A stretch of 64,000 nucleotides of DNA from an uncultured Mailhella sp. (GTDB lineage Bacteria > Desulfobacterota > Desulfovibrionia > Desulfovibrionales > Desulfovibrionaceae): contig NZ_CALUYL010000007.1 in NCBI RefSeq assembly GCF_944324995.1, forward strand, positions 1-64,000. The letters run 5' to 3'. The position numbers and the translations under genes are program-made. Shown piece after piece: positions 51,141 through 59,969 of this stretch; positions within the stretch are counted from its first letter, which is position 1; each line of letters begins with the position of its first letter. Below the pieces are notes generated by a model, which was not told where the DNA came from, did not search any database, and saw only the letters and a list, made by a program, of their open reading frames with translations.

Positions 51141-53129
51141 ATGATCCGTGCTTATCCCCATCTTTTTGAACCTCTTCAGGTTGGAAAGATCCGCTTCAGA
51201 AACCGCATCTGGACCGCGCCCACGGCGCAGGCCATGCACTTCATCACGCCCGAAGGCTACATCCGCCCCGAGTCCATCGCGCATTTCCGCAACAGAGCTC
51301 TCGGCGGCGCGGCCTGCGTGACGCTCGGCGAAGCGGCCGTTGATCAGGATCGCGGGCGTTCTCACTTCCACAACGTGAATCTGCAGGACATCAACAACCT
51401 GCCCTATCTGACCCAGATGACCGACGCCATCCATCAGGCCGGCGCCATCGCCTCCATTGAAATCGAGCACGGCGGCAAGTACGCCTTCCCGCTGGTCAAC
51501 GGCGGCAGAAATCCCATTGCGCCTTCCGGCTGCGTGCTCCCCAACGGTCAGGTCGTGGATGAAATCACCGAAGAGCAGATGGATCAGGTGGCCGATCACT
51601 TCGCCGAAACCTGCCACTTCCTCCAGAACGCCGGCTTCAAGATGTGCCTCGTTCACGGCGCGCATCAGTGGCTGCTCGGCGAATTCCTTTCCCCTGCGGA
51701 AAACCACCGCAAGGACAAGTGGGGCGGCAGTCTGGAAAACCGCGCCCGCTTCCCCATCATGGTGCTGGACAGAATCCGCAAGCGCGTGGGCCCCGACTTC
51801 CTGCTGGAATACCGCATTTCCGGCACCGAAGGTCAGCCCGGCGGACTGGAAATCGATGAAGCGTGCGAGTTCATCAAGATGATCGAAGACAAGATCGATC
51901 TCGTCCACTTCTCCCGCGGCAACCGCGGCGTGCTGCGCAGCCGTCCCGAAATGTTCCCCTCCGAATTCATGCCCAAGTGCCCCAACGAATACATGGGCGT
52001 GGCGGCGAAAAAGCACGGCATCAAGATCCCCGTCATCATCGTGGGCAGCATCACCGACCCTGAAGACGCCGAACGCATGATCGCCGAAGGCCACTGCGAC
52101 GCCGTGGCCATGGCCCGCACCGTCATTGCCGATCCCGAATGGGCCAACAAGGCACGCCTCGGCAAGCGCGAAGAAATCCGTCCCTGCATCAAGTGCTTCA
52201 ACTGCCTCGATGAAAAGAACGCCCGCGTCTTCGGCGGCGGCATCACCGGCTTCACCAGAGACGTGGTCAAGCGCTACGCCTGCTCCGTGAACCCCCGCAT
52301 CGGCATTGAAACCGACATCATTCCTCCGGCCACCGAAAAGAAGGTCGTGGCCATCATCGGCGGCGGTCCCGCCGGCATGCAGGCCGCCATCACCGCGGCC
52401 GAACGCGGTCACGAAGTGCGCCTCTATGAAAAGAGCGATCACCTCGGCGGTCAGATTTCCTTTGCCGACTACGTGTCCTTCAAGTATCCGCTCATGGAAT
52501 TCAAGAACTGGCTCATCCATCGCGTGGGTCAGCTCGGCATCAAGGTGTTCCTGAACACGGAAGCCACCCCCGAACTCATCGAAGCCGCCTACCCCGACGT
52601 GGTCATCGCCTGCACGGGTTCCGTGCCCGCCCTGCCCAGGATTCCGGGCATCGACGGCAAGAACGTCATGCTGGCCACGCAGGCCTTCGTGAACCGCGAC
52701 GCCGTGGGGCAGAAGGTGGTGATCGTGGGCGCGGGCGACACCGGCTGCGAATGCGCTCTGCATCTTGCCGAAGCCGGCCGCGACGTCACCATGGTGGAAA
52801 TGGATGAATTCATCGCCCGCCGCACGGGCTACACGCAGCGCATCGTGCTGGTGGAAAAAATCGACACCAACGAGCACGTCTCCTATCTGACCAGGGCCTG
52901 CTGCAAGAAGATCACCGACAAGGGCGTGGAAGTGGAAACTCCCGACGGCGTCCGCTTCCTGGAAGCCGACACCGTGGTCATCGCCCTCGGCACCCGCGCG
53001 CTTCAGGATCAGGCCGAAGCCTTCCGTGACTGCGCCCCCACCTTCTGGCTTGCCGGCGACTGCGCGGAAGGCCCGAAGAACGTCCGTCACGCCATCCGCA
53101 ACGGCTACGACGCCGCCTGCCGTCTGTAA
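51141..53129 (+). CDS. OYE-type NADH:flavin oxidoreductase / 2-enoate reductase-like protein, second copy
   Basis: The 662-residue homologue of the 40146 gene has the same layout: an FMN TIM barrel (FEPLQVGKIRFRNRIWTAPT), a [4Fe-4S] cluster starting at CIKCFNC, an FAD domain (IIGGGPAGMQAA) and an NAD(P)H domain (VGAGDTGCE). It differs clearly in sequence, so the two are not a recent duplication. Likely role: reduction of an activated alkene or a related flavin reaction. CAGGAG lies before the ATG. It is the first gene of the module C operon. Confidence 0.93.
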   Translation: MIRAYPHLFEPLQVGKIRFRNRIWTAPTAQAMHFITPEGYIRPESIAHFRNRALGGAACVTLGEAAVDQDRGRSHFHNVNLQDINNLPYLTQMTDAIHQAGAIASIEIEHGGKYAFPLVNGGRNPIAPSGCVLPNGQVVDEITEEQMDQVADHFAETCHFLQNAGFKMCLVHGAHQWLLGEFLSPAENHRKDKWGGSLENRARFPIMVLDRIRKRVGPDFLLEYRISGTEGQPGGLEIDEACEFIKMIEDKIDLVHFSRGNRGVLRSRPEMFPSEFMPKCPNEYMGVAAKKHGIKIPVIIVGSITDPEDAERMIAEGHCDAVAMARTVIADPEWANKARLGKREEIRPCIKCFNCLDEKNARVFGGGITGFTRDVVKRYACSVNPRIGIETDIIPPATEKKVVAIIGGGPAGMQAAITAAERGHEVRLYEKSDHLGGQISFADYVSFKYPLMEFKNWLIHRVGQLGIKVFLNTEATPELIEAAYPDVVIACTGSVPALPRIPGIDGKNVMLATQAFVNRDAVGQKVVIVGAGDTGCECALHLAEAGRDVTMVEMDEFIARRTGYTQRIVLVEKIDTNEHVSYLTRACCKKITDKGVEVETPDGVRFLEADTVVIALGTRALQDQAEAFRDCAPTFWLAGDCAEGPKNVRHAIRNGYDAACRL

Positions 53130-53154
53130 TTCCCGGAACGTCCGATAAAAAAGC

Positions 53155-53187
53155 CTGTTCCGCTGGCCGCTTCCACCGGCGGAACAG
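53155..53187 (+). promoter_or_regulatory. Intercistronic hairpin after the second OYE gene
   Basis: Nine-bp arms CTGTTCCGC (53155-53163) and GCGGAACAG (53179-53187) lie in the 125-base gap before the DASS permease gene. There is no U-tract on this strand. It is the third example in the window of a strong hairpin after the first gene of a sigma-54 operon. Confidence 0.7.
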
Positions 53188-53254
53188 ACTTCCTTGCAAG
53201 CAGACACAACGTTGCAATCTTCTCCTCCATATCCTTATGACGAAGGAGTCAATT

Positions 53255-54655
53255 ATGTCGGCAGACGCTCAGGCAGGCACAGGATCCGAAGAAAAAAAAC
53301 GGCTTCTGAAACTTCTTTTCTGCCTCATCTTTCCGCTGATATGCTTTGCCATGCCGGACAGCACGGGCATCACTTCCACCATAAAACTCTTCCTGTACAT
53401 CACCTTTGCTGCAATTCTCATGTTTGCAGTGGATGTTACAAGTAATTTCATTGTATCCATATTCCTTATCTTTGCTTATGCCGCAAGCGGTCTTGTTCCT
53501 TTAAGTACAATTCTGGCTTCATGGAAAAGCGACATTCCGTGGATCACGCTGGCGGCGCTGCTCATCGTCACCATCGTACAGAGAACAACGCTCCTGCAGC
53601 GCATGACGTATCATACCGTCATACGGGTCGGCGGCAGCTACATGGGAATCATTTTCGCCGTCACCATCATTTCCGTTCTGGCGCGCATTTTCCTCACCGG
53701 CACCATGGCTTCCGTGAGCGTCATGATGGTGGCCTTCGGCCTCTGCACGGCGCTTCATCTCGGCAAGAGCCGGGCGTCGGCGGGCATCATGCTCATGGCG
53801 GTCACCGCCTACCGCGACGCCAACTTCTTCGTCTATTCTCCCGACTTCATCGCGCTCCTGTACAGCGAATCCTCAAAAGTCGCGCCCATTTCCACGAGTT
53901 ATCCCGAATTTTTCATGAACAACTGGGTCTTTGTTTTCGAGATCCTGCTCTTTGCCCTGGTCATAGGAAAGTTCATGGCTCCCAAAACGCCCATCGAGGG
54001 AAAAGCGGCCATGAGAAAAAATCTTGAAGCCCTTCCCCCCATGACCAGAGACGAAAAGCATATCTGCATCATACTTTCGGCACTCGTCATTTTTCTCCTC
54101 ACCTATCAGATCCATCACATTCCCATGGTGTACGGGTTTATTTTCACCGCCATCATATTCTATCTTCCCTATGTCAACATAGGCACAAACAACGACATCA
54201 AAAACATCAACTATTCATCCATATTCTTCATCGTCGCCTGTCTCGGCATCGGAACCGTGGCGCAGTCCATCAACGTTGCCTCTTCCCTGTCCGCCATCAT
54301 CTCTCCGTGGCTGAACGGCGTTTCTGAAAAAATATTCATGAGCATCGTCTATGCCATCGCCGTGTTTGCCAACTTCTTCATGACGCCGCTTGCGGAAATC
54401 GCAACGTTCGGCGCTCCCATCGCCCAGATCTGTCAGTCGCTCGGATTCAACCTCAACACCATGATATCCTCCTTCTTCCATGGCACGCAGCAGCTGCTGT
54501 TCCCCTACGAAACCGCGGTGTACCTTGTGGCGTTTTCCATGGGCGTCATGAAGCTGAACGACTTCACGCTTATCATGGGAATCAAAATGATTCTCAACAC
54601 TCTGTTCCTCGTTACTGTTGGTTTTGCCTACTGGACTTTCATCGGAATTCTTTAA
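53255..54655 (+). CDS. DASS/SLC13-like anion permease, copy 1
   Basis: The 466-residue polytopic membrane protein has about 11-12 hydrophobic segments and resembles the divalent anion:sodium symporter/ion transporter superfamily. The start is the ATG at 53255, with AAGGAG six bases upstream; an ATG at 53237 overlaps that site. Motifs shared with its paralogue at 56539 include LGKSRASAG, the FVYSPDFIALLYS segment and the C-terminal LLFPYETAVYLVAFSMG. Such permeases move carboxylates, sulfate or related anions. The gene is more AT-rich at its ends than its neighbours. Confidence 0.82.
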   Translation: MSADAQAGTGSEEKKRLLKLLFCLIFPLICFAMPDSTGITSTIKLFLYITFAAILMFAVDVTSNFIVSIFLIFAYAASGLVPLSTILASWKSDIPWITLAALLIVTIVQRTTLLQRMTYHTVIRVGGSYMGIIFAVTIISVLARIFLTGTMASVSVMMVAFGLCTALHLGKSRASAGIMLMAVTAYRDANFFVYSPDFIALLYSESSKVAPISTSYPEFFMNNWVFVFEILLFALVIGKFMAPKTPIEGKAAMRKNLEALPPMTRDEKHICIILSALVIFLLTYQIHHIPMVYGFIFTAIIFYLPYVNIGTNNDIKNINYSSIFFIVACLGIGTVAQSINVASSLSAIISPWLNGVSEKIFMSIVYAIAVFANFFMTPLAEIATFGAPIAQICQSLGFNLNTMISSFFHGTQQLLFPYETAVYLVAFSMGVMKLNDFTLIMGIKMILNTLFLVTVGFAYWTFIGIL

Positions 54656-54676
54656 ATGCACCAAATAGGAGGCAGT

Positions 54677-55708
54677 ATGATCTTTCCCACCGTCAAAGTT
54701 GCCGCCGTGCAGGCCGCGCCCGTCTTTCTCAATCTGAAGGCGTCCGTGGAGAAGGCCTGCGCGCTCATCGACGAAGCCGGACGCAACGGCGCCGAGCTCA
54801 TTGACTTTCCCGAAGCGTTTCTGCCCGGCTACCCCTGGTGGATCTGGATGGGCGCCCCGTCGTTCGGACACAAGTTTCTCATGAAGCTGCATCAGAATGC
54901 GCTCACCTACGGCAGCCCGGAAATGCGTCAGATAAGCGAAGCGGCAAGACGCAACAACATTTTCGTGTGCATTTCCGCCACGGAAGCCGACGGAACCACC
55001 CTGTACCTCACGCAGTTCTGGTTCGACAACAAGGGCAATCTCATGGGCAAGCACCGCAAGATGTCGCCTCCCGGATGCGAAAAGATCATCTGGGCCTGCG
55101 GCAACGGCAGCACCATGCAGGTTTTCGACACCAAAATCGGCAAGATCGGCGGTCTGCAGTGCGGCGAGCATCTGAATCCCATGAATCTTTCCTGCCTGCT
55201 CGGTCAGGGCGAACAGATTCACTGCGCCGGCTGGCCGCCCATGCACACGCCCCGCGAAGGCCAGATGCCGCTGTTCTCTCCCTACGACATGTCGCGCACG
55301 GCCACCCGCTACGCGGCCATGGGACTGAGAGCCTTTGCCCTGTACTCCACACAGATGATGGCGCAGGACGTCATCGACATGCTCTGCGACGGCACGGGAC
55401 ATCCTGAATATATCGAATGCCTGCCCAACGGCGTGGACGGAACGCTCGGCGGCGGACGGGCTGCCGTGTTCAACGTGGCGGGCGACTGCATCAGCAACTC
55501 GCTCCCGCACGACGTGGAAGGCTGCGTGTATGCCGAATGCGATCTCATGGAAACGCTGGGACGCAGACTCGTCATGGATCCGCTGGACAAGGACGCAAGA
55601 CCCTTTGCCCTGCGCATGACCCTGGACAGAACGGACTACAAGGCCATGAACTTTGAGGGCGTGCAGCCTGACAACTCCGTTTCTTACGAAAATATTCAGA
55701 ACTTATAA
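54677..55708 (+). CDS. Nitrilase (carbon-nitrogen hydrolase)
   Basis: The 343-residue protein is of the nitrilase branch, which converts nitriles to carboxylates plus ammonia. The catalytic triad is visible: E46 (DFPEAFLPGYP), K128 (GKHRKMSPPG) and C162 (GGLQCGEHLNP). The CGE form, rather than CWE, recalls the CGEN-type subgroup. The EQIHCAGWPPM segment matches aliphatic-type nitrilases. The ATG at 54677 is chosen for TAGGAGG four bases upstream. It lies between two anion permease genes, so the acid product or an anionic nitrile may be moved by them; that is inference. Confidence 0.9.
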   Translation: MIFPTVKVAAVQAAPVFLNLKASVEKACALIDEAGRNGAELIDFPEAFLPGYPWWIWMGAPSFGHKFLMKLHQNALTYGSPEMRQISEAARRNNIFVCISATEADGTTLYLTQFWFDNKGNLMGKHRKMSPPGCEKIIWACGNGSTMQVFDTKIGKIGGLQCGEHLNPMNLSCLLGQGEQIHCAGWPPMHTPREGQMPLFSPYDMSRTATRYAAMGLRAFALYSTQMMAQDVIDMLCDGTGHPEYIECLPNGVDGTLGGGRAAVFNVAGDCISNSLPHDVEGCVYAECDLMETLGRRLVMDPLDKDARPFALRMTLDRTDYKAMNFEGVQPDNSVSYENIQNL

Positions 55709-55779
55709 TCGATCAGAGCCGGAGAATGAGAGGGAGGGGAACTCTTTTCCGGCTCGTTTTGTATCCGGGAGACGACGAA

Positions 55780-56517
55780 ATGAAAGAAAATCTCCATGAA
55801 CTTCTCAAAAACTGGGGACTCGAAGGCAGAACGATTCAGGAAGCCAAGGACACCGGAGCGGCCATTGCCACGGGAGTCTGGCATCTCGGACCGGACTACA
55901 GCCTGAAGACCGGAGGAAACTTTGAAGGTCTCCGGCATCACATTCATATTTCCCGCGTGCTGGCGGATCAGGGCATCACGGCTTCCTGCCCACTTCCCAC
56001 GCGGGACGGCAAGGACTTTCTTACCTGCGGCGACCACTATTTTGTGATTACGGAACGCGTTACGGACAATTTCCTCAGCACGAAGCCGACGCCGCAGGGC
56101 AAGGAACCCTTCTATCTGGAACGCTACGCGCGCGAGGTACGCAGTTTCGACGCCGCGCTGCACGGCGGAAACAGGGATTTCGCCGAAGTCATGGCCTGGG
56201 CCGACAAGGAAAGCGCCCGTACGGCAAAGGCGTTCGGCATGCCGTGGAACGGCATTCCCAGGGACTGCGCGGAACGTTTTTCCGCCCTTTCCACGGAACC
56301 TTCGGAATTTTTCGTCTGCGCGACCAAGGTAGAGGCGTCGCCCTTCTCCGTGGCGGACGCTCTCGACGCCCTGTCGCGTCCCCGCGGCCTCATGGCCATG
56401 CTTGCGGTGTTCGTGGCCTGGACGGCGGGCCAGACTTCCCTTTCTGCGCTCATTCGCGGCAATCTCAGCCTTGCAGCGGCACTTTCGCACGGACTCTGCG
56501 TCCGTGCCGACGCCTGA
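55780..56517 (+). CDS. Uncharacterised protein with a possible kinase N-lobe
   Basis: The 245-residue product starts at the ATG at 55780, with GGGAG eight bases upstream. The N-terminal half (IATGVWHLGPDYSLKTG, then GITASCPLPTRDGKDF) resembles the N-lobe of aminoglycoside/choline phosphotransferase-like kinases. No C-lobe HGDxxxxN or DxD motif follows; the second half ends in hydrophobic stretches and matches nothing I know. It may be a shortened, non-catalytic relative or an unrelated protein. Codon composition matches its neighbours. It is between the nitrilase and the second permease in the operon. Confidence 0.6.
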   Translation: MKENLHELLKNWGLEGRTIQEAKDTGAAIATGVWHLGPDYSLKTGGNFEGLRHHIHISRVLADQGITASCPLPTRDGKDFLTCGDHYFVITERVTDNFLSTKPTPQGKEPFYLERYAREVRSFDAALHGGNRDFAEVMAWADKESARTAKAFGMPWNGIPRDCAERFSALSTEPSEFFVCATKVEASPFSVADALDALSRPRGLMAMLAVFVAWTAGQTSLSALIRGNLSLAAALSHGLCVRADA

Positions 56518-56538
56518 TGCCGACCGTGGAGTGTTCTC

Positions 56539-57918
56539 ATGTCTGAATCTTCCAGTCGCGTGACCAACATCAAATGGGCTGTTAATTTTCTTCTTCCTCT
56601 TTCTCTGCTGCTGCTTCCCGAAAGCGAGGCGTTCACCTGGAACATCAAGGTGTTTCTGGCCATCACGCTGTGGGGCGTCATGGGCTACGCCATGGAGCTG
56701 ACCGACAATCTGGTCGTTTCGCTCATCATGATGTTCATGTACGGCCTGTCGGGCATCGTGCCGCTGCAGGCCGTGCTCGGGCCGTGGACGGCCGATCCCG
56801 CATGGATGACGCTCGGCGCGCTCATCATCGTCTCCATCGTGCAGAAGACCACCATTCTCAAGCGCATGGCCTACTACGCGGCCATTCACACCAACGGCAG
56901 CTATATGAAGCTGGTGCTTGCCATGGCCACGCTGGCGCTCATCGCCCGCGTGTTCCTTCAGGGAACCATGGCGTGCATTGCCGTCATCGTGGTGGCCTAC
57001 GGCATCTGCGAGGCCCTCAAGCTCGGCAGAAGCCGCGCTTCGGCGGGCCTCATGGTGGCCACGGTCATCTTCTACATGGACGCCAACTACTTCATCTACT
57101 CTCCCGATTTCATTTCCATTCTCTACAGCGCCGCCGCGCCCGTGGCGAACATTGTTCCCTCGTATCCCCGGTTCTTCGCGGACAACGCGGTGTTTCTTGT
57201 GGGCAACTATCTGGTGGCCGCGGCCATCGGACGCTACTGCCGCCCGTCGTCTCCGCTGAGCGGCAGGGAAAAGTTTGAGGAAGCCCTCGCCTCTCTCGGC
57301 CGCCTCAGCGTGAAGGAGTGGAAGATCATCGTCGTTCTGGCGGCGCTGGTCATCTTTCTCTTCACGCATCAGTATCACCACATCAACATGGTGTACGGCT
57401 TCATCTTTGCGCCCATGATCCTCTACATGCCCGGCGTCAACGTGGGAACGCAGCAGGATCTGAAGGACGTGCAGTTCTCGGTGCTCTTCTTCATCATCGC
57501 CTGCATGGGCATAGGTTCGGCGGGCAGCGCGGTGGGCTTCGGCCAGTACGTGTCGGTGAGCATCGTGCCCATGCTGCAGAACGTGAGTCAGACCACGTTT
57601 CTCTGCGCCACCTATCTTTCCGGCGTGCTTCTGAACTTCCTCATGACGCCGCTTGCCGTGCTGGCCTCCTTCGGCCTGCCGTTCGCCCAGATCTGTCAGG
57701 ACCTGAACTTCAATCTGGAGCCCATGTTCTACATTTTCTATCAGGGCACGGCGCAGCTGTGGTTCCCGTATGAAACGGCCGTGTATCTGGTGGCCTTTTC
57801 TCTCGGACTCATCCGTGTGAAGGACTTTGTCACCATCATGACCATCAAGTTCGTCATCAACGTGGCGTTTCTCGCTACTGCGGGCATGGCCTGGTGGACG
57901 GTCATAGGCATACTGTAG
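56539..57918 (+). CDS. DASS/SLC13-like anion permease, copy 2
   Basis: The 459-residue paralogue of the 53255 permease has the same topology and shared motifs (LGRSRASAG, FIYSPDFISILYS, LWFPYETAVYLVAFSLG), but it is clearly divergent. It is GC-richer than copy 1. Two permeases in one operon may separate uptake of a substrate from export of a product, or cover two related anions. Confidence 0.82.
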   Translation: MSESSSRVTNIKWAVNFLLPLSLLLLPESEAFTWNIKVFLAITLWGVMGYAMELTDNLVVSLIMMFMYGLSGIVPLQAVLGPWTADPAWMTLGALIIVSIVQKTTILKRMAYYAAIHTNGSYMKLVLAMATLALIARVFLQGTMACIAVIVVAYGICEALKLGRSRASAGLMVATVIFYMDANYFIYSPDFISILYSAAAPVANIVPSYPRFFADNAVFLVGNYLVAAAIGRYCRPSSPLSGREKFEEALASLGRLSVKEWKIIVVLAALVIFLFTHQYHHINMVYGFIFAPMILYMPGVNVGTQQDLKDVQFSVLFFIIACMGIGSAGSAVGFGQYVSVSIVPMLQNVSQTTFLCATYLSGVLLNFLMTPLAVLASFGLPFAQICQDLNFNLEPMFYIFYQGTAQLWFPYETAVYLVAFSLGLIRVKDFVTIMTIKFVINVAFLATAGMAWWTVIGIL

Positions 57919-57926
57919 GAGGTAGT

Positions 57927-58793
57927 ATGGCTGTTGTAGCGTTTTTCGGTCTCGGCAGCATGGGCCTGCCCATGGCGATCAATCTTCTGAACGCCGGTCA
58001 TGAGGTGCGCGTCATGGTGCATCGCAATGCCGCCGGACCGGAAGAGGCCGCGAGGCACGGAGCCGTCATGAAGTCTTCCGTGAAAGACATGGTTTCGGGG
58101 GCGGATTTCGTCGTCAGCGTGGTTCCCGACGACAGGGCCGTGCTCGATATTTATGAAAACGAGGAATTCAGACAGTCCGTGAAGCGCGGATGCCTCGTGC
58201 TGGAGATGAGCTCCTGCACGCCCGGAGCCGTGCGCAGGGTTGAAGAACTGTGCCGCCCGCTGGGCGTGCGCGTTCTGGACGCGCCCATTACCGGAGCAAG
58301 ACCGAAGGCCGTGGCCGGAACGCTGGTGGTGCTCGGCGCAGGCAAGGACGAGGACTTCGACGACGCCGCTCCCGTGCTTTCCGCCATGACGGAAAAGGTG
58401 TTCCGGCTGGGAGCCGTAGGCACGGGCAAGACCATCAAGGCCATGACCAATCTGCTGGGGGCCGTGAATCTGGCGGCCGTCGGGGAATTCTATCGTTTCG
58501 CGCGGGCGCTCGGGCTGGACATGCAGACCCTTGCGGAAGTGACGAAGGAAAGCGCCGGAGGCTCCACACAGTTTTCCCGCAATTTCGGACGCATGGTGCA
58601 GGGAGACTACGCGCCGGTCTTTACCCTCGGCCTCATGCTCAAGGACATGGAAATAGCCATGACATGCGCTTCGGAACATCCTGACCTGCACATGCCGCTT
58701 GCCGAATGCGCCACGGCGCTGTTCCGCAGCGCCTCGAACTATGCCGACGAAGACTGCAGCGGTATTGCCCGCGTCGATGCCCTGAAAGGATAA
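57927..58793 (+). CDS. Beta-hydroxyacid dehydrogenase (3-hydroxyisobutyrate dehydrogenase family)
   Basis: The 288-residue NAD(P)-dependent dehydrogenase has the N-terminal Rossmann motif FFGLGSMGLPMA. The substrate-binding segment is DAPITGARPKAVAGTLVV, and the catalytic lysine lies in GKTIKAMTN, as in 3-hydroxyisobutyrate dehydrogenase and tartronate semialdehyde reductase. The ATG at 57927 has TAGGAGG four bases upstream, nine bases after the permease stop codon. It is the last gene of module C; the terminator at 58872 follows. The family oxidises beta-hydroxy acids or reduces the matching semialdehydes. Confidence 0.92.
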   Translation: MAVVAFFGLGSMGLPMAINLLNAGHEVRVMVHRNAAGPEEAARHGAVMKSSVKDMVSGADFVVSVVPDDRAVLDIYENEEFRQSVKRGCLVLEMSSCTPGAVRRVEELCRPLGVRVLDAPITGARPKAVAGTLVVLGAGKDEDFDDAAPVLSAMTEKVFRLGAVGTGKTIKAMTNLLGAVNLAAVGEFYRFARALGLDMQTLAEVTKESAGGSTQFSRNFGRMVQGDYAPVFTLGLMLKDMEIAMTCASEHPDLHMPLAECATALFRSASNYADEDCSGIARVDALKG

Positions 58794-58871
58794 CGACGCC
58801 GAGGCGCTTTGCGCCGCCTGCCGCCCGTCTCCATCTTATTCAGAGACGACGCGAGGCATTGCGAAGACCAA

Positions 58872-58919
58872 AGATCTCCTGCCGCAAGCACGATGGCTGC
58901 TGCGACGGGAGATCTTTTT
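58872..58919 (+). terminator. Terminator of the module C operon
   Basis: Arms AGATCTCC (58872-58879) and GGAGATCT (58908-58915), with extra pairing inside, are followed by TTTT. Confidence 0.85.
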
Positions 58920-58962
58920 GCGTCTTCGGGAGAGCGCGACGGAGGCCGTGCGCAAGGCGCGG

Positions 58963-59105
58963 GGCTGAACGCGAATCAGAGAGAAACGCTTCCAGATCCG
59001 TGAAGCGGCAGCCTGCCGCATCACACAGAACAGTGTTTTTTCGTAAGTGACGCCTCATGCTCCATCAGCGAAGGCTGCCGGACAGCACATCCATTACCCT
59101 GAGGC
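58963..59105 (+). repeat. Integrase 3'-end repeat, copy A (island left boundary)
   Basis: About 130 bases match the 3' end and downstream of the integrase pseudogene at 62592-62720, with blocks such as GAGAGAAACGCTTCC, GCCGCATCACACAGAACAG and GTGACGCCTCATGCTCCATC. The decayed reading frame GLNANQRETLP corresponds to the integrase segment around the nucleophilic tyrosine, with Asn in its place. It is a remnant of an earlier or tandem integrase. The 59106-59159 stretch has no gene. Confidence 0.75.
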
Positions 59106-59159
59106 ATGAGTCAGAATCACCCGCTGAGAAGGCGGTTGTCTGTTTCGGTCGCTTCCGCT

Positions 59160-59573
59160 TTAATATTTATTTAAAAAATTGCATATCTGCATAGGAACAC
59201 CGTCTTCCATAATATGGAAATCATATTTTTGATAAAAAAAAGCATTCTTGCTTTCTTCCGGCATAACTTCCAGATAAAGATAATCCTGATATTTAGTTTT
59301 GATGCGTTTCATCATCTCACCCGCTATGCCCATACCCTGATGACTGGGACGCACAAGAACGTAATGGATATAGGCCACCATCTCGCTGTCATCAAGTACC
59401 CGTATGAGTCCAACGAGCTGACCGTTATCCCACGCGGTCAAGACCGTGGAAGAATTCATGAGCGCCTTATGAAGTCGAGAGGGATACTCGCCCGAGACCC
59501 AACCTACGGAAAGAAACAACGACTGGACGTCATTCTTAGAAAAATTTTTCTCTTCAGTGTACACGACAGCCAT
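59160..59573 (-). CDS. GNAT-family N-acetyltransferase
   Basis: The 137-residue protein has the acetyl-CoA-binding motif VRPSHQGMGIAGEMM and the preceding beta-strand LVGLIRVLDDSEMVAYIHYVLV. The start is taken as the ATG at 59573 (MAVVYTEEKNFSK); the open frame reaches 59633. It follows the HxlR gene closely and ends the island operon. The substrate is unknown. It is AT-richer than the core genome. Confidence 0.88.
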   Translation of the reverse strand: MAVVYTEEKNFSKNDVQSLFLSVGWVSGEYPSRLHKALMNSSTVLTAWDNGQLVGLIRVLDDSEMVAYIHYVLVRPSHQGMGIAGEMMKRIKTKYQDYLYLEVMPEESKNAFFYQKYDFHIMEDGVPMQICNFLNKY

Positions 59574-59577
59574 ATCT

Positions 59578-59967
59578 TCATGCCCCGCCTTTAGGATTTC
59601 GATAGTCGCAACGCTGACACTGGGACAGCGCATAGGAAGTGTCCGTGAGATGATAGGCTCCAGCCCACTGGCAAATGCTTTGCAGTATGGGGATGACTGT
59701 GCGCCCTTTATCCGTAAGGCAATATTCCACCCGGGGAGGCACCTCCATATATTGCCTGCGTTCCACGATGCCGTCTTCCTGAAGTTCCTTCAACGCAGAA
59801 GCCAAGACAGCATCCGTGATATTGACCATCTCCTTACGCATCTCACTATAACGAAGCGTTTTATCCGCCAGCACGCAGATAATCCTGGACTTCCATTTCC
59901 CTCCAAAAATATCAAGGCCGTATTCCAACGGACAACGAATATCTTTAGGCAACTTGTGTTCGTACAT
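59578..59967 (-). CDS. HxlR-family transcriptional regulator
   Basis: The 129-residue winged-HTH protein has CPLEYGLDIFGGKWKSRIIC and LRYSEMRKEMVNITDAVLAS, both HxlR signatures. GGAG lies six bases before the ATG. Members often sense redox or electrophilic stress and control small flavoprotein or exporter genes. The 25-bp palindrome at 61298 upstream of the operon is a likely autoregulatory site. Confidence 0.92.
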   Translation of the reverse strand: MYEHKLPKDIRCPLEYGLDIFGGKWKSRIICVLADKTLRYSEMRKEMVNITDAVLASALKELQEDGIVERRQYMEVPPRVEYCLTDKGRTVIPILQSICQWAGAYHLTDTSYALSQCQRCDYRNPKGGA

Positions 59968-59969
59968 GT

